Part shown: positions 16,319-25,300 of the stretch, piece by piece
Numbering within the stretch: position 1 is the stretch's first letter
Layout of the letters: each line of letters begins with the position of its first letter
Assembly: GCA_029983695.1 (NCBI GenBank)
Contig: JASBZB010000016.1
Location: forward strand, 24,353-88,352
From: Lutispora sp003527145
Lineage (GTDB): Bacteria; Bacillota; Clostridia; Lutisporales; Lutisporaceae
Length of the DNA stretch: 64,000 bases
Direction of reading: 5' to 3'
Notes under the pieces: model-generated
What the model was told of the DNA's origin: nothing
Databases searched by the model: none
The model's input: only the letters and a program-made list of their open reading frames with translations
Program-made: the position numbers and the translations under genes

Positions 16319-16780
16319 ATGTTACAGGACAAGAAGGTAATCATCATAGGCGATAGAGACGGCATTCCTGCTCCTGCTATAGAAGAGTGCGTTAAGACAG
16401 CAGGCGCTGAGGTAGTGTTTGCATCAACCGAATGCTTTGTCTGAACGGCCGCAGGAGCGATGGATCTGGAAAATCAAAAGAGGGTATTAGAACTTTCCGA
16501 GAAATACGGGAAGGAAAATGTTGTAGTAGTATTAGGCGCATCCGAAGCTGAAACAGCAGGATTAGCAGCTGAAACAGTTACAGCAGGAGACCCTACTTAT
16601 GCAGGTCCTTTAGCAGGAGTCTCGTTGGGACTCGCAGTTTATCATATATTTGAACTTAAAGAAGAAGTTGACGCCGGTGTGTTCGATGAGCAGTGCGGCA
16701 TGATGGAAATGGTTCTTGATGTTGATGCCATTGGTGCCGAAGTCAAATCCATCAGGGATCAGTATTCTCAATTTAAATAA
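16319..16780 (+). CDS. grdA: Glycine reductase component A, selenoprotein GrdA
   Basis: 153 residues including selenocysteine. Reading starts at ATG 16319 (AGAAAGGATG upstream). An in-frame UGA at 16442-16444 (residue 42) falls in CFV-Sec-TAAGAMDLE, the invariant redox site of GrdA, with Cys39 three residues before it. Naive gene calling would give only the part from 16460. GrdA is the small acidic selenoprotein that takes the carboxymethyl group from component B as Se-carboxymethyl-selenocysteine and passes it to component C. The frame after the UGA is intact to TAA at 16778-16780, so it is neither a frameshift nor a pseudogene. Confidence 0.96.
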
Positions 16781-16831
16781 TATTCCTCATGTTCGAAAGA
16801 ACAAATAAAAGAGAGGAGGGAAGTTACTAAT

Positions 16832-18136
16832 ATGATTAAAGTAGTTCATTATATAAATCAGTTCTACGGTGGCATTGGCGGCGAAGAAAAAGCCGATGTG
16901 AAGCCGGAAGTAAGAGAAGGTGTGGTAGGACCAGGTATGGCTCTCAAGGCTGCCTTGGGAAGCGATGCTCAAATAGTAGCTACAGTCATTTGTGGTGACT
17001 CATATTTTAACGAAAACCTGGAAGAGGCTACAGCCGAAATCCTTCAGATGGTTAAGACCTATGAACCGGATTTATTCATAGCCGGACCTGCCTTCAATGC
17101 AGGCAGATATGGAGTTGCGTGCGGTTCCATATGCAAGGCTGTTAAGGAGAGCTTAAATATCCCTGTTGTATCAGGCATGTATCCGGAGAACCCCGGAGTA
17201 GATATGTTCAAAAAAGACTTCCATATAGTTGAGACTGCCAATGCTGCTACAGGCATGAGACAGGCGATTCCAGCCGTTGCGAAGCTTGGATTGAAGCTGG
17301 CAAAGGGTGAGACATTGGGAGCACCGACAGAAGAGGGCTATATCCCAAGAGGAGTTCGCAAGAACATATTCAAAGATGAAAGAGGCTCCAAGAGAGCTGT
17401 TAATATGCTTGTTGCCAAATTAAAGGGCGAGGCTTTTTCTACAGAGTATGCAATGCCTGATTTTGATAGGGTAGCACCAAATCAGCCGGTATTGGATATG
17501 AAAAATGCAAGGATCGCTTTGGTTACCTCCGGCGGTATAGTTCCTAAGGGAAATCCGGACAGGATAGAAGCTTCTTCGGCTTCCAAGTATGGCAAGTATG
17601 ATATAGAAGGCGTTATGGATCTTACAGAAGAAACATACGAAACAGCTCACGGCGGATATGACCCTGTATATGCAAACCAAGATGCAGACAGAGTTCTTCC
17701 TGTCGATGTGTTAAGAGACCTTGAAAAAGAAGGAGTAATAGGCAAACTTCATAGATATTTCTATACTACGGTAGGGAATGGAACCTCCGTTGCTAATGCT
17801 AAGAAATTTGCTTCTACCTTTGCTCAAGAATTGGTGAAAGACGGAGTTCAGGCAGTTATACTTACTTCTACCTGAGGCACCTGCACTCGTTGCGGCGCAA
17901 CGATGGTAAAAGAAATTGAAAGAGCAGGGATACCCGTGGTTCACATCTGCACGGTTGTTCCGATTTCATTGACAGTTGGAGCAAACAGGATAGTTCCGGC
18001 CATAGCAATTCCGCATCCGCTCGGAAATCCTGCTCTCAGCAAAGCTGATGAGAAAGCCATAAGAAGAGAAATCGTTCTTAAGGCGTTAAAAGCACTGGAA
18101 ACAGAAGTTCACGGTCAGACAGTATTTGATAAATAA
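16832..18136 (+). CDS. grdB: Glycine reductase component B gamma subunit, selenoprotein GrdB
   Basis: 434 residues including selenocysteine. ATG at 16832 follows GAGAGGAGGG. An in-frame UGA at 17873-17875 (residue 348) lies in ILTST-Sec-GTCTRCGATM, giving the conserved Sec-xx-Cys-xx-Cys site of GrdB. The frame continues to TAA at 18134-18136. GrdB is the substrate-activating selenoprotein of component B: the selenolate attacks glycine bound to GrdE, releasing ammonia. Simple ORF prediction would break it into two pieces at 17875. A hairpin 11 bases after the UGA is a good SECIS candidate. Confidence 0.96.
17887..17903 (+). promoter_or_regulatory. Putative bacterial SECIS hairpin of grdB
   Basis: TCGTTGC (17887-17893) pairs perfectly with GCAACGA (17897-17903), starting 11 bases after the UGA at 17873-17875. 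Bacterial SECIS elements are hairpins just downstream of the Sec codon that bind SelB. Position and stability fit; recognition by SelB is inferred. Confidence 0.6.
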
Positions 18137-18140
18137 TTTA

Positions 18141-18167
18141 AAGGGTGGTGTGATACCACCCTTTTTT
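18141..18167 (+). terminator. Terminator/attenuator between grdB and grdC
   Basis: AAGGGTGGT / ACCACCCTT stem with loop GTGAT and six T. It lies inside the operon, so partial termination would make component A/B genes more abundant than component C genes. Confidence 0.8.
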
Positions 18168-18194
18168 AAGAAATATATTCGGAGGTGTAATTAA

Positions 18195-19733
18195 ATGACA
18201 ACGCCTGTAGTAAAAGGGGCAGCATATGTGCTAGTTCATACGCCTGACATGGTTATGCACTATGGAACTACTTGTTCTTCCGAGCATGATGCCAACCCGA
18301 ATTCTGAATTTTTAAAGAAAGTTCCAAGTCACCTGAGAAGCTATGAGGAAGCGGTTAAATATGCTCCAAACCAAGCTTATATAGGAAATATTTTACCTGA
18401 TGACTTGAATAATATTCCCAGACCCTGGTATAAAAACCTTGTGGAAGATGGAAAAGAAGAAGGCAAAATGGGTGAAATGGTTCCCCAAGACGAATTGTAT
18501 ATAGTGATGAAACTATGCGACGCTTTTGATCTGATCATGCTTGAAAAAGAATTTTCCGATTCTGCAAAAGCAAAGCTTTCTAAAAAGCCTTATTTCACAG
18601 AAGCTGAAATCGCAAAGATCAAAGAAGGCTTTGATGCCGCAGACATAGAGAAGAAGCTTTCAGAAGGTGCAGAGCCCCTTCATTTCAACGGCAAGGTCGT
18701 AGGCTGTGTTAAAGCCGCCCATGCTACAGATAAGAACCTTACTGCACATATCATGGCTGAAAACATAGTGGTTAAGGCCTCAGCAGTTATAGCTTTAAAA
18801 AATCTCGTTTATAGAAATAATATCCCTGCAGACTCCATTGAATATGTTATCGAATGCTCCGAAGAAGCATGCGGCGATATGAATCAGAGAGGCGGAGGAA
18901 ACTTTGCGAAGGCTATAGCTGAGGTTGCCGGATTGGTATCAGCTACAGGCTCGGATACAAGAGGCTTCTGTGCAGCACCCACCCATTCATTGATAAATGC
19001 TGCTGCATTGGTAAAGTCCGGAGTATATAAGAGTGTGGCAATCGTTGCCGGAGGAGCTACTGCAAAGCTTGGTATGAATGGAAGAGACCATGTAAACAAA
19101 GATTTGCCAATACTGGAAGATTGCCTTGGAACCTTTGCCATATTGGTTACTGAGGATGATGGTGTAAGCCCTGTTCTAAGAACTGATATTGTAGGAAGAC
19201 ATACTGTAGGTACAGGATCATCACCTCAGGCAGTTATGGAATCCCTTATCACCAAGCCGCTGGATAAAAACGGACTCAAGATAACCGACATCAACAAATA
19301 TTCTGTAGAAATGCAGACTCCTGAAATCACTGAGCCTGCCGGCGCCGGAGACGTACCATTGGCGAACTACAAGATGATCGCTGCTTTGGGAGCAAAGCGC
19401 GGCGACATAGACAGAGCTTATATGCCTACCTTTATAAAAGAACATGGAATGCCGGGCTTTGCACCGACACAAGGTCATATACCCTCGGGAGTTCCTTTTG
19501 TGGGTGCCGGAAGGAAGATGATCATGGAAGGCAAAATAGACAGGGCTATGATAGTTGGAAAGGGAAGCCTTTTCCTAGGAAGAATGACCAACTTGTTTGA
19601 CGGCGTATCTATAGTTATGGAAAAGAACCCTGGAAAAGTTGAAGAAATAGGAGCAGTGTCTAAAGAAGAGATCAAGGGAATGGTAGCAGAAACAATGAAA
19701 GAATTTGCAGCATTCTTACTTAACGGAAAGTAG
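18195..19733 (+). CDS. grdC: Glycine reductase component C subunit beta (GrdC)
   Basis: 512 residues, matching GrdC length. The sequence has ketoacyl-synthase/thiolase-like features (IECSEEACGDMNQRGGGNFAKA, DTRGFCAAPTHSLINAA, GKGSLFLGRMTNLFDG). With GrdD it forms component C, which converts the Se-carboxymethyl group on GrdA through a thioester to acetyl phosphate, conserving energy as ATP via acetate kinase. GGAGGTG is 7 bases before the ATG. It follows an internal terminator and is separated from grdD by 11 bases. Confidence 0.95.
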   Translation: MTTPVVKGAAYVLVHTPDMVMHYGTTCSSEHDANPNSEFLKKVPSHLRSYEEAVKYAPNQAYIGNILPDDLNNIPRPWYKNLVEDGKEEGKMGEMVPQDELYIVMKLCDAFDLIMLEKEFSDSAKAKLSKKPYFTEAEIAKIKEGFDAADIEKKLSEGAEPLHFNGKVVGCVKAAHATDKNLTAHIMAENIVVKASAVIALKNLVYRNNIPADSIEYVIECSEEACGDMNQRGGGNFAKAIAEVAGLVSATGSDTRGFCAAPTHSLINAAALVKSGVYKSVAIVAGGATAKLGMNGRDHVNKDLPILEDCLGTFAILVTEDDGVSPVLRTDIVGRHTVGTGSSPQAVMESLITKPLDKNGLKITDINKYSVEMQTPEITEPAGAGDVPLANYKMIAALGAKRGDIDRAYMPTFIKEHGMPGFAPTQGHIPSGVPFVGAGRKMIMEGKIDRAMIVGKGSLFLGRMTNLFDGVSIVMEKNPGKVEEIGAVSKEEIKGMVAETMKEFAAFLLNGK

Positions 19734-19744
19734 GGGTGAATGAT

Positions 19745-20923
19745 ATGGATAATATAAAAACCATGATAGGGGAGGTATTTAACGAGGTTGCCGATGCTAT
19801 AATGACTGGAAATTTCGGCAGCAAGGTTAAAGTCGGACTCACTACCATGGGCAGCGAGCACGGCACCGAGGAGTTGGTAAGGGGTGCGGAGCTGGCAGCC
19901 AAAAAGTATAATGATTTCGAAATTGTACTCATTGGGCCCAAGGTTGATACTTCCCTTAGAGTAGTTGAAGTCGCATCAGAAGATGAGATGCATAAGAAAA
20001 TGGATGAGATGCTGGATAAGGGCGAACTGGACTCTGCTGTCACGATGCACTACAGCTTCCCTATAGGAGTTTCTACCGTTGGGAGAGTCATAACTCCCGG
20101 CTTCGGCAAGGAGCTGATCCTGGCGACCACTACAGGCACCTCATCCACTCATAGAGTTGAAGGCATGGTGAAAAATGCTCTCTACGGAATAATAACGGCA
20201 AAGGCTCTGGGCATTGCAAATCCTACTGTCGGTATACTCAATGTTGACGGAGCAAGACAGGTAGAAAGAGCACTAAAGGAGCTTAAAGAAAAAGGCTATG
20301 ACATCAACTTTTCTGAATCCGTAAGATCCGACGGCGGCTGCATCATGAGAGGAAACGATCTTTTGGCGGCAGCATCTGATGTAATGGTACTGGATACATT
20401 GACAGGGAATATAATGATGAAAATATTTTCAGCCTTCACCACGGGAGGCAGCTATGAATCCTTAGGCTACGGATATGGTCCTGGCGTAGGTGATGGCTAC
20501 GATAAAATAATCTGCATACTATCCAGGGCTTCAGGTGCTCCTGTAGTAAGTGAAGCACTCAGATACGCAGCTTCATGCGCCCAAGGCAAGCTGACTGAGG
20601 TGGCAAAGAAAGAGTTCGATAAAGCCAGGAAGGCAGGCCTTGATGAAATACTCAAAGGAATAACGGCAGAAGCTAAAAAGGCTGCACCTGCAGAAATTAA
20701 GATGCCTGATAAAAAGGTGGTTACAAAATCCATTGCAGGAGTAGATATACTTGAACTGGAAAACGCTGTAGCCGAATTGGCGAAAGAAGGCATTTACTCA
20801 GAGAGCGGTATGGGATGCACAGGTCCTATAATACTCACTGCCGATGAAGATTATGAAAAGGCAGTAGAGGTTTTGTTTGCAAACAAATTGATCACTCAAA
20901 AACCGCTGGACTGCAACTGTTAG
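19745..20923 (+). CDS. grdD: Glycine reductase component C subunit alpha (GrdD)
   Basis: 392 residues from ATG 19745, chosen over the GTG at 19736 because AGGGGTGA is correctly spaced. The fold is PlsX/phosphotransacetylase-like, and the C-terminal SGMGCTGPIILT holds the conserved cysteine that carries the acetyl thioester. It catalyses arsenate-sensitive release of acetyl phosphate from component C. It is the last gene of the operon and is followed by a strong terminator. Confidence 0.94.
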   Translation: MDNIKTMIGEVFNEVADAIMTGNFGSKVKVGLTTMGSEHGTEELVRGAELAAKKYNDFEIVLIGPKVDTSLRVVEVASEDEMHKKMDEMLDKGELDSAVTMHYSFPIGVSTVGRVITPGFGKELILATTTGTSSTHRVEGMVKNALYGIITAKALGIANPTVGILNVDGARQVERALKELKEKGYDINFSESVRSDGGCIMRGNDLLAAASDVMVLDTLTGNIMMKIFSAFTTGGSYESLGYGYGPGVGDGYDKIICILSRASGAPVVSEALRYAASCAQGKLTEVAKKEFDKARKAGLDEILKGITAEAKKAAPAEIKMPDKKVVTKSIAGVDILELENAVAELAKEGIYSESGMGCTGPIILTADEDYEKAVEVLFANKLITQKPLDCNC

Positions 20924-20945
20924 ACGAGATTTCGTTCAGCTTTAA

Positions 20946-20987
20946 AAAAGGCTGTGTCTTTAGTTCAACACTGAAGCACAGCCTTTT
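20946..20987 (+). terminator. Terminator of the grd operon
   Basis: AAAAGGCTGTG (20946-20956) pairs with CACAGCCTTTT (20977-20987), extended by an inner CTTTAGT/ACTGAAG stem. Symmetric A and T tracts make it potentially bidirectional. Confidence 0.88.
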
Positions 20988-21030
20988 AGTTTTACTTTTG
21001 ATAATGTTTAACTGCTATCAGATTTCCGTA

Positions 21031-21059
21031 TTGCAGTTTTGTTTTACATGTGCTAGTAT
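21031..21059 (+). promoter_or_regulatory. Putative promoter of cobalamin riboswitch 1
   Basis: TTGCAG (21031-21036), 17-base spacer, TAGTAT (21054-21059); a start near 21066 would put the riboswitch at the transcript 5' end. Confidence 0.5.
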
Positions 21060-21079
21060 TGAAATGAAAACTTAATAAT

Positions 21080-21245
21080 AAGCATTAGGTTCTTAATTTA
21101 GATTAATAGGGAAAACGGTGCAAAACCGTTGCAGCCCCCGCTACTGTAATCGTGTACGAAATCAACCTATACCACTGGAGCTATCTGGGAAGGTGTTGAG
21201 AGTAGAATGATGCGAAAGCCAGGAGACCTGCCTGATTCTTTAGAC
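21080..21245 (+). promoter_or_regulatory. Cobalamin riboswitch 1 (before the adenosyltransferase)
   Basis: Conserved AdoCbl aptamer blocks are present in order: AGGGAAAACGGTGCAAAACCGT, GCAGCCCCCGCTACTGTAA, CCACTGG, GGGAAGGTG, and the B12 box GCGAAAGCCAGGAGACCTGCC. It lies upstream of the cob(I)alamin adenosyltransferase gene and would shut it down when adenosylcobalamin is plentiful. The 392 bases between the grd terminator and the gene are thus explained by promoter, riboswitch and hairpin. Confidence 0.94.
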
Positions 21246-21310
21246 CGAGTGACCTTCGGAGGGAAGGGGAGAGTCCTGTCTTGTATTTGCATAGTATATT
21301 GTTAATATTT

Positions 21311-21350
21311 GAGTCCCCATATCCATCCGAGGATATGGGGACTTTGTCGT
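21311..21350 (+). terminator. Expression-platform hairpin of riboswitch 1
   Basis: AGTCCCCATATCC and GGATATGGGGACT form a perfect 13-bp stem with loop ATCCGA, followed by a weak T-rich stretch (TTGTCGTT). Confidence 0.7.
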
Positions 21351-21380
21351 TCATTAGGGCGAAATAAAGGAGGAGGTAAC

Positions 21381-21896
21381 ATGGATAAGGGGCAAATCCA
21401 AATATATACAGGTAATGGTAAGGGTAAGACTACTGCCGCATTAGGATTATCCCTAAGAGCTGTGTGTGCAGGTAAAAAAGTATATTTTGGACAGTTTATT
21501 AAAGGCATGGAATATAGCGAATTAAAAGCTGCAAATTATTTGCCGAATTTTGAAATACATCAATTCGGGCGTAATTGTTTTATATTCAACGATCCTGTAA
21601 AAGAGGATATATTGGCAGCTGAGAAAGGTCTTAGAACTGTAGCTGACGTATTAAAGAACAAGAGCTATGACATAGTGGTTTTAGATGAACTGAATGTGGC
21701 AATATATTATAAGCTTTTTTCAGTAGAAGAGGTAATAAATATACTGGAAGAAAAGGCAGAGAATATTGAAGTAATTATAACCGGAAGATATGCTCCCCAA
21801 GAACTCATTGATATGGCTGATTTGGTAACTGAAATGAAGGAAATAAAGCATTACTACAGAACGGGAATACAAGCAAGGAAAGGCATTGAGTCTTGA
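21381..21896 (+). CDS. cobO: Cob(I)alamin adenosyltransferase (CobO/BtuR type)
   Basis: 171 residues from ATG 21381 with AGGAGG just upstream. The P-loop YTGNGKGKTTAALGLSLRA (residues 9-27) and the later LDELNVAIYYKL and ITGRYAPQELIDMADLVTEM are the CobA/CobO/BtuR signatures. It transfers the 5'-deoxyadenosyl group of ATP to reduced cobalamin in the cytosol, producing the AdoCbl sensed by the riboswitches. Control by a cobalamin riboswitch fits a salvage role. The following gene cluster has its own riboswitch. Confidence 0.94.
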   Translation: MDKGQIQIYTGNGKGKTTAALGLSLRAVCAGKKVYFGQFIKGMEYSELKAANYLPNFEIHQFGRNCFIFNDPVKEDILAAEKGLRTVADVLKNKSYDIVVLDELNVAIYYKLFSVEEVINILEEKAENIEVIITGRYAPQELIDMADLVTEMKEIKHYYRTGIQARKGIES

Positions 21897-21924
21897 TATA
21901 ATAAGAAAATTTAATATCAGTATT

Positions 21925-22095
21925 GCAAGTGTCCGGTATAAAAGCCGGCTTAAAAGGGAAACAGGTTAAAATCCTGTACGGTCCCGCCGCTGTGATGGAG
22001 GATATGCTGCCTTAGCTTGTAGGCCACTGGATATTTCCGGGAAGGCTGGAAGCATAGATGAATCCTGAGTCAGAAGACCTGCTTGCCATGCAATA
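21925..22095 (+). promoter_or_regulatory. Cobalamin riboswitch 2 (before the CobN/ABC cluster)
   Basis: Aptamer blocks: AAAAGGGAAACAGG, AAAATCCTGTACGGTCCCGC, CGCTGTGATG, GCCACTGG, CGGGAAGGC, and the B12 box GAGTCAGAAGACCTGC. It lies upstream of the large chelatase/transport cluster starting at 22348. A short hairpin AAGTGCAG/CTGCATTT (22130-22148) may be part of the expression platform. The rest of the 451-base gap holds the palindromic repeat at 22219-22292. Confidence 0.94.
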
Positions 22096-22218
22096 ATGCG
22101 GATCCTGCGAGGTACGGGAGAGGTCATTAGAAGTGCAGATGCTGCATTTATAAGCCTTTTTGTATCATGATAGAGCAGAAGGGTTTTTTTATTGCCTATG
22201 GGAAAAATAAAATTTCCT

Positions 22219-22292
22219 GTCATTCTGAAGGAGCAAAGCGACTGAAGAATCTTAAATAATAAGATACTTCAAACAAAGACCTCAGGATGACA
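22219..22292 (+). repeat. Dispersed intergenic palindromic element
   Basis: Starts with TGTCATTCTGAAGGAG and ends with CCTCAGGATGACA, which is nearly the reverse complement of the start, so the 74 bases fold into one hairpin. Elements of the TGTCATTCTGAGG...GAAGAATCT type are dispersed in many bacterial genomes. A shorter related copy lies at 29700-29730. Confidence 0.65.
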
Positions 22293-22347
22293 ATGGAGCT
22301 GGACTTTCATAACAATGAAGTCCCGTTCAATAAAAGGCGGTGATAAG

Positions 22348-25300
22348 ATGTACAAAATAACTGTTATAGCCGTATCCAATGCTGCAATTGAAGATCTGGC
22401 AAGCTTTTATGGCAGCTTCAAGAAAGAATACGGAAACATATTGGATTTGAAGGTATATTTCGCTTACCTGCCTATGAAGGACGAAAGATTGGAGCAGATG
22501 GGAAAGGATATAGAAAGCTCTGACTTTGTCATCATAGATTTAATGGGGGCAACGGCTTTAGTGATAGAAAAGACCCTTGCTTCTTTGACGCGTTGTAAAG
22601 GCTGCATCCTGCCTATAGGCAATGGGGGCAAAGAATATTTGCGGCTGGGAAGCCTGAATTGGGATGATTTTTCTAAAGGAGGCATGGGACAAAAGGAGCC
22701 CTCGAAGAAAAAAGAAGTATCTATGGAAGCGGTTCAAAAGATGATGGATGTGGCAGAGAAAGCAGGAAGAATAGTACCCATAGGTAAGCTCAGAGATATT
22801 AAAAATTTCATTCAAATAGGCAAGTACTGGAGGAATGCAGGTCTAGAAGAAGTAAAAAACATGGTGCTCCTTATACTTAGGGATTACGGAAATGTTAAGA
22901 GCCTTCCAAAACCAGATGCAGCAAGGGAATGGGAGGACTTTGGAATTTTTGATCCGGCAGGGGAAAGATACTTTGATGATTTTAAGGACTATAGAAAAAG
23001 ATATTCAATTGCAGAGGGCAAACCCCTTACAGCGGTGTTGTTTTACGGCCACAATTATCCCAACAGGATCAAGGAATGCGTCGTAGATATATTGAATAAG
23101 CTGGAGGGCTTTTCCAATGTTATGCCTATAGCTTTTAATAAAACCAATATAACCGACATGAAGAGGCTGGAAGGAATACTAAAGGAAGCAGCAGGAAGAA
23201 AGCCTGATATTATAATAAACCTTATGTCCTTCAGATTGGGCGCCGGGCCTATGGGAGGGGATGCGGAAGCTGCGGTTGAGCTTTTAAGAGATATAGGTGC
23301 TCCTATATTTCATCCCTTTCTCATGACCAAGAAAAAGGAAGAGGAATGGCTCAGCTCCCCCAGTGGATTGAACCCTTCAGAATTTCTGATATCTGTCATC
23401 CTGCCGGAATTAGACGGATGTATCGAAACCTATCCGGTGGGAGCGTTGGAGAACTGCGGCCGCAGCGAGGAATTGAATCTAGAGCTTAACAGGCTGAGGA
23501 TCATGGATGAAAGATTGAGCAAGCTCGCATCACGGCTTCAGAATTGGATTAAGCTTAGAAGAAAAGATAATAGGCATAAAAGGATAGCCATAATATGCTA
23601 CAACTATCCACCGGGAGAAGACAATATATTTGGCGGTGCATTTTTGGATACCTTTAAGTCCGTTGATAATATTTTGAGAAATTTGAAAGAGGAAGGCTAC
23701 GATATAGGAAGCAATGAATCCGGAGAGCTTATGGAGCATTTTACAGCAGGAAAGATAGTAAATAGCGGTGCTTGGGCCAATGAGGAATCAGAAAAGCATA
23801 TGATAATATATCCAAATGCAGCCTACGAAAAGGATTTTGGGAAAATGGGGGAAAGGAATGAAATGATAGAGCAGTGGGGGACAGCGCCGGGAGAGATCAT
23901 GACCAATAGGGAGGGCTTTATGATACCGGGCATTATAAAAGGCAATATTTTTATTGGATTGCAGCCCACCAGAGGCATACATGAAAATCCGGACAAGGCT
24001 TATCATGATAAAAAATTGCTTCCCCATCATCAATATTTAGCCTATTATAAATGGCTGCGGGAGGAATTCAAGGCTGATGCCATCATTCATGTGGGCACCC
24101 ATGGCACGTTGGAATTTTTGAAGGGAAAAGAATGCGGAATGTCGGGAGAATGTTTTCCCGATAGATTGGTAGGGGATATGCCCCATATATATCTGTACTA
24201 TTGCGGGAACCCTGCAGAAGCCATGATAGCCAAGCGAAGATCCCATGCCGTTTTGGTAGGATACCAGCCTCCCGTATTTGTTGAAGGAGAATTATATGGG
24301 GAATTGGCAGAAATCCAGGCGCTTACGGATGAATACAGAGAAGCTCAAAGGGCCTCTCCTGCCCGGTGCGATGCTATTTTAGCAAATATAAAAGAAAAAG
24401 CAGAGAAGAACAATATGGACGGGGATCTCGATGTTTTGGAAAAGGAGCTTTACAGGATAGGACAATCCCTAATACCAAGAGGCCTACATATTTTCGGAGA
24501 AGCTTATGATGAAGAAGAGGCAAAAGACTATGCCATGGCAGTCGCCGGGTACGACAGGGGAGAATGCAAATCCTTGAGGCGTATAATGGCGGAAGAGGAA
24601 GGCATTGACTATGATGAAGCCTTAAAAAACAACGATGCATTGGCTCTAAAAACCTTTGATGTCAAGGCAAAGAAATCCGTTGAAGAGTATTTGAGCAAGG
24701 GCCTCGAGAAAGGAGCCCGTTTTGCAGGGGACTTTAAAAGCAGCATGGAATATATTTTGTCCATGATGGAAAAAGCAAGATCAAATAATGAAATGAAAGG
24801 GCTTCTTGAAGTCCTGGACGGAAGATATCTGCAAGCAAAGCTGGCAGGAGATACCATAAGGAACCCGGAGGTTTTGCCCTCAGGATATAATCTGTTTCAG
24901 TTTGACCCCAGATTTATTCCAACGATGACTGCCTGGGAAAGGGGATTTGAAATAGCTGAAAATACTCTGGCAAAATATAAAGAAGATCAGGGAGGGTATC
25001 CGCAAAGCACGGCAGTGATACTTTGGGGTCTTGAGACCTCAAGGACCCAGGGTGAAACTGTAGGACAGATTTTAGGATATCTGGGGGTCAGATTAAAGAA
25101 GATGAAAAACGCCTGGGAGCCTGCTTATGAGATAATTCCGCTGAAAGAATTGAATAGGCCCAGAATAGATGTGGTGATAAATATTTGCGGCTTCTTCAGG
25201 GACATGTTTCCCAATATTATTGAAGAATTGAATAAAATTTATAAAGAGATCAGCCTTCTCGATGAAGGGGAGGGGTCAAATTACTTTATTAAAAACAGCA

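Noticed and set aside
16442..16444. In-frame stop in grdA taken as a frameshift or pseudogene
   Set aside because: The UGA is at the invariant selenocysteine site CFV-U-TAAG and the frame continues intact.
17873..17875. In-frame stop splitting grdB into two genes
   Set aside because: The UGA lies in the conserved U-xx-C-xx-C motif; both parts are in the same frame and together give normal GrdB length.
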